Assembly (NCBI GenBank): GCA_036377055.1
Contig: DASUZD010000323.1
Span: 1-7,632, forward strand
From: DASUZD01 sp036377055
GTDB lineage: Bacteria > Actinomycetota > Thermoleophilia > Gaiellales > Gaiellaceae
DNA length: 7,632 nucleotides
Direction of reading: 5' to 3'
This document shows, in pieces, positions 6,286 through 7,632 of the stretch (position 1 is the stretch's first letter; every line of letters starts with the position of its first letter). The position numbers and the translations under genes were made by a program. The notes beneath the pieces were generated by a model that saw only the letters and a list, made by a program, of their open reading frames with translations, searched no databases and had not been told where the DNA came from.

Positions 6286-7221
6286 TCACACTCGACGACG
6301 CGTCGGCCCGCCGATCGAGAGGAGGGACGACGACACCTCGTGATCGACCTGCAAGGTCGTGTGATCGATGCCGAACCGCTCCGCGAGCAGGCCTTCGAGC
6401 TCCCGGCGAATCGCGTGGCAGTCGTCTCCCGGGTGGACGAGGACGTGCGCGGCGAGCGCCGGGAAGCCGGTGCTGATCTGCCAGACGTGCAGATCGTGGA
6501 CGCTCGCAACGTGCGGATGGGCGGCGAGCGCCTCGCCGATGCCCTCCACGCTCATCCCCTCGGGCGCCGCTTCGAGCAACACGCGGCCGGAGTCCTTGAG
6601 CAGCCCGTACGCAGCTCGAAGCATCAGCACGGCAACGAACAGCGCCGCGATCCCATCGGCGCGGGTGAAGTCGGTCGCGAGGATCACCACGCCGGCGATC
6701 GCGGTCGCGATGAACGCGTAGAGGTCGGTGAGGATGTGCTGAAACGACCCTTCGACGTTCATCGACTGCCGGTTCGCGCACGAGATCGCGAAGATGGCGG
6801 CGAGGTTCACGGCGACGCCGACGAGCGCCACGACGAGGATCGCGAGTCCGTCGGCCTTGGGCGGCGACACGAGGCGGTGGATGCCCTCGTAGACGATCAG
6901 GCCGGCGAGCACGAGGAGCGTGGCGCCGTTCGCCTGAGCGGAGAGAATCTCAGTGCGCTTGAAGCCGAAGGTGAGATTCCCTTTCGCGGGGCGCGCGGCG
7001 AGGCGAATCACGACCAGCGACAGGATCAGCGCCCCGGCGTCGGTGAGCATGTGTGCGGCATCGGAGAGGAGCGCTAGGGAGTGGGCGAGGATGCCGACGA
7101 CGACCTCGACGACCATGAACGCGAGGATCAGGCCGAGCGCGATCGACAGCCACTTGCTGTCCGCATCGGGGCTCGCCACGTGCGAATGGCCGCCGCGGTG
7201 TTCGCGGTGCGGGTGACTCAT
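6286..7221 (-). CDS. CDF-family zinc/divalent cation exporter (CzcD/ZitB-like)
   Basis: A 311-residue inner-membrane cation diffusion facilitator, predicted to export Zn2+ (perhaps also Co2+ or Cd2+) by proton antiport. The His-rich N-terminus (HPHREHRGGHSH, 3-14) may bind metal. Six hydrophobic segments fit TM1 about 25-46, TM2 50-72, TM3 95-116, TM4 125-147, TM5 160-182 and TM6 187-206. The transport site is complete: SDAAHMLTD in TM2 (His57, Asp61) and FQHILTD in TM5 (His162, Asp166). HxxxD in TM2 is the form usually linked to zinc preference, whereas DxxxD proteins are broader. The cytosolic C-terminal domain (about 214-298) has the family motif HDLHVWQIS (242-250). Length is typical. ATG 7221 follows the stop of the upstream transporter by 12 bp; the Shine-Dalgarno is weak, so coupling is likely. 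No metal-sensing regulator is inside the window. Confidence 0.95.
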   Translation of the reverse strand: MSHPHREHRGGHSHVASPDADSKWLSIALGLILAFMVVEVVVGILAHSLALLSDAAHMLTDAGALILSLVVIRLAARPAKGNLTFGFKRTEILSAQANGATLLVLAGLIVYEGIHRLVSPPKADGLAILVVALVGVAVNLAAIFAISCANRQSMNVEGSFQHILTDLYAFIATAIAGVVILATDFTRADGIAALFVAVLMLRAAYGLLKDSGRVLLEAAPEGMSVEGIGEALAAHPHVASVHDLHVWQISTGFPALAAHVLVHPGDDCHAIRRELEGLLAERFGIDHTTLQVDHEVSSSLLSIGGPTRRRV

Positions 7222-7233
7222 TCGCTCGTCGCG

Positions 7234-7632
7234 TCAGCAGTGGTCACAGCAACCCTCGCCGCGCCAAGTCTCGCGTCCTTCCTGGACGGCGACGGCGGCG
7301 ATCACGAGCGCGGCCGCCGGGTCGGCCCACCACCAGCCGAAGAGGGCGTTGAGCCCGAGACCGACGAGGAGCGCGATCGAGAGGTAGGCGCAAACCATGT
7401 TCTGCCGCCCCTCCTTGGCGGTTGCAGCTGAGCGGAGGCGCTCACCGACACGCTGCTTCGCGCGCGCGAGCAGAGGCATGGTCGGCGCGGTGAAGAGCGC
7501 GAGGCCGATCCCGACCCAGCTCACCCCGGGGCGCTCGTTCAGGAGCAGCGTTCGGATGGACTCGACCGCTACGTACGCGGCCAGGACGAAGAAGCTGATC
7601 GCGATCAACTGCTGCGCCCGTCGCTCCGCGTC
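7234..7632 (-). CDS. CDF-like cation transporter with Cys/His tail (C-terminal part, 5' end beyond right edge)
   Basis: The frame is open from the right edge (first codon Asp, then AERRAQQL) to the TGA at 7236-7234, giving 132 residues. A TTG at 7608 is only an internal codon, since the sequence before it fits the protein. Hydrophobic segments lie at about 8-31, 37-55 and 80-117, with LNALFGWWWADPAAALVIAA (94-113) resembling the last hairpin of CDF-like transporters of about 200-220 residues. The protein ends GEGCCDHC, a likely metal-binding tail. The usual cytosolic CDF domain is absent. At the place where TM5 of a classical CDF has HxxxD, this protein reads AKEGRQNMVCAY (72-83), so that metal site is not present in its normal form. 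It sits 12 bp upstream of a full CDF exporter, which suggests a joint role in metal efflux. The N-terminal half, with any TM2 metal site, is not visible. Confidence 0.85.
   Translation of the reverse strand, partial: DAERRAQQLIAISFFVLAAYVAVESIRTLLLNERPGVSWVGIGLALFTAPTMPLLARAKQRVGERLRSAATAKEGRQNMVCAYLSIALLVGLGLNALFGWWWADPAAALVIAAVAVQEGRETWRGEGCCDHC

Noticed and set aside
7234..7608. Complete small transporter starting at TTG 7608
   Set aside because: The frame continues without a stop to the window edge, and the extra residues (AERRAQQL) fit the protein, so the true start is outside.
1..7632. CRISPR array, tRNA/rRNA genes, insertion sequences, attachment sites
   Set aside because: No regularly spaced repeats, no tRNA-like TTCGA arm context, no transposase or integrase motif, and no long inverted repeats were seen.

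Overview
The window is GC-rich, gene-dense DNA with several GTG starts, short intergenic gaps and stop/start overlaps. This fits a soil- or sediment-type actinobacterium. The conserved coiled-coil protein at 5448-6269, of a kind I associate with Actinomycetota (Thermoleophilia and relatives), points the same way. No RNA gene, insertion sequence, phage gene or CRISPR array is visible. The placement is inference; no marker gene is present.

Left block (1-4278, all minus strand). A large Asp-box (BNR) beta-propeller protein of 1135 residues starts at a GTG with a good Shine-Dalgarno and a TTGACA-type -35 box. A RibD/dihydrofolate-reductase-fold oxidoreductase follows it almost without a gap. After 58 bp comes the N-terminus of a secreted protein that runs off the left edge. 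Its mature start resembles the pre-domain of predicted secreted zinc metalloproteases.

Centre (4279-4384). A 106 bp divergent region separates the left block from a single plus-strand gene, a GFA/CENP-V-type zinc protein (4385-4801). The plus-strand side has a -10-like box placed so that the transcript may be leaderless.

Right block (4798-7632, all minus strand). This looks like one operon. In transcription order it holds a partial CDF-like cation transporter with a Cys/His tail (cut by the right edge), a full CDF zinc/cation exporter of the HxxxD class, an uncharacterised coiled-coil protein, and an alpha/beta hydrolase of the KANL3/TEX30 type. Gaps are 12 bp and 16 bp, then a GTGA overlap. 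The last gene converges on the GFA gene, and their stop codons overlap by 4 bp.

Working together: the two transporters suggest paired metal efflux, and the hydrolase is probably translationally coupled to the coiled-coil protein. The left operon joins a propeller protein with no visible signal peptide to a small reductase; their shared role is unknown. I see no clear defence, mobile or biosynthetic system. The least described pieces are the C-terminal third of the propeller protein and the coiled-coil protein.
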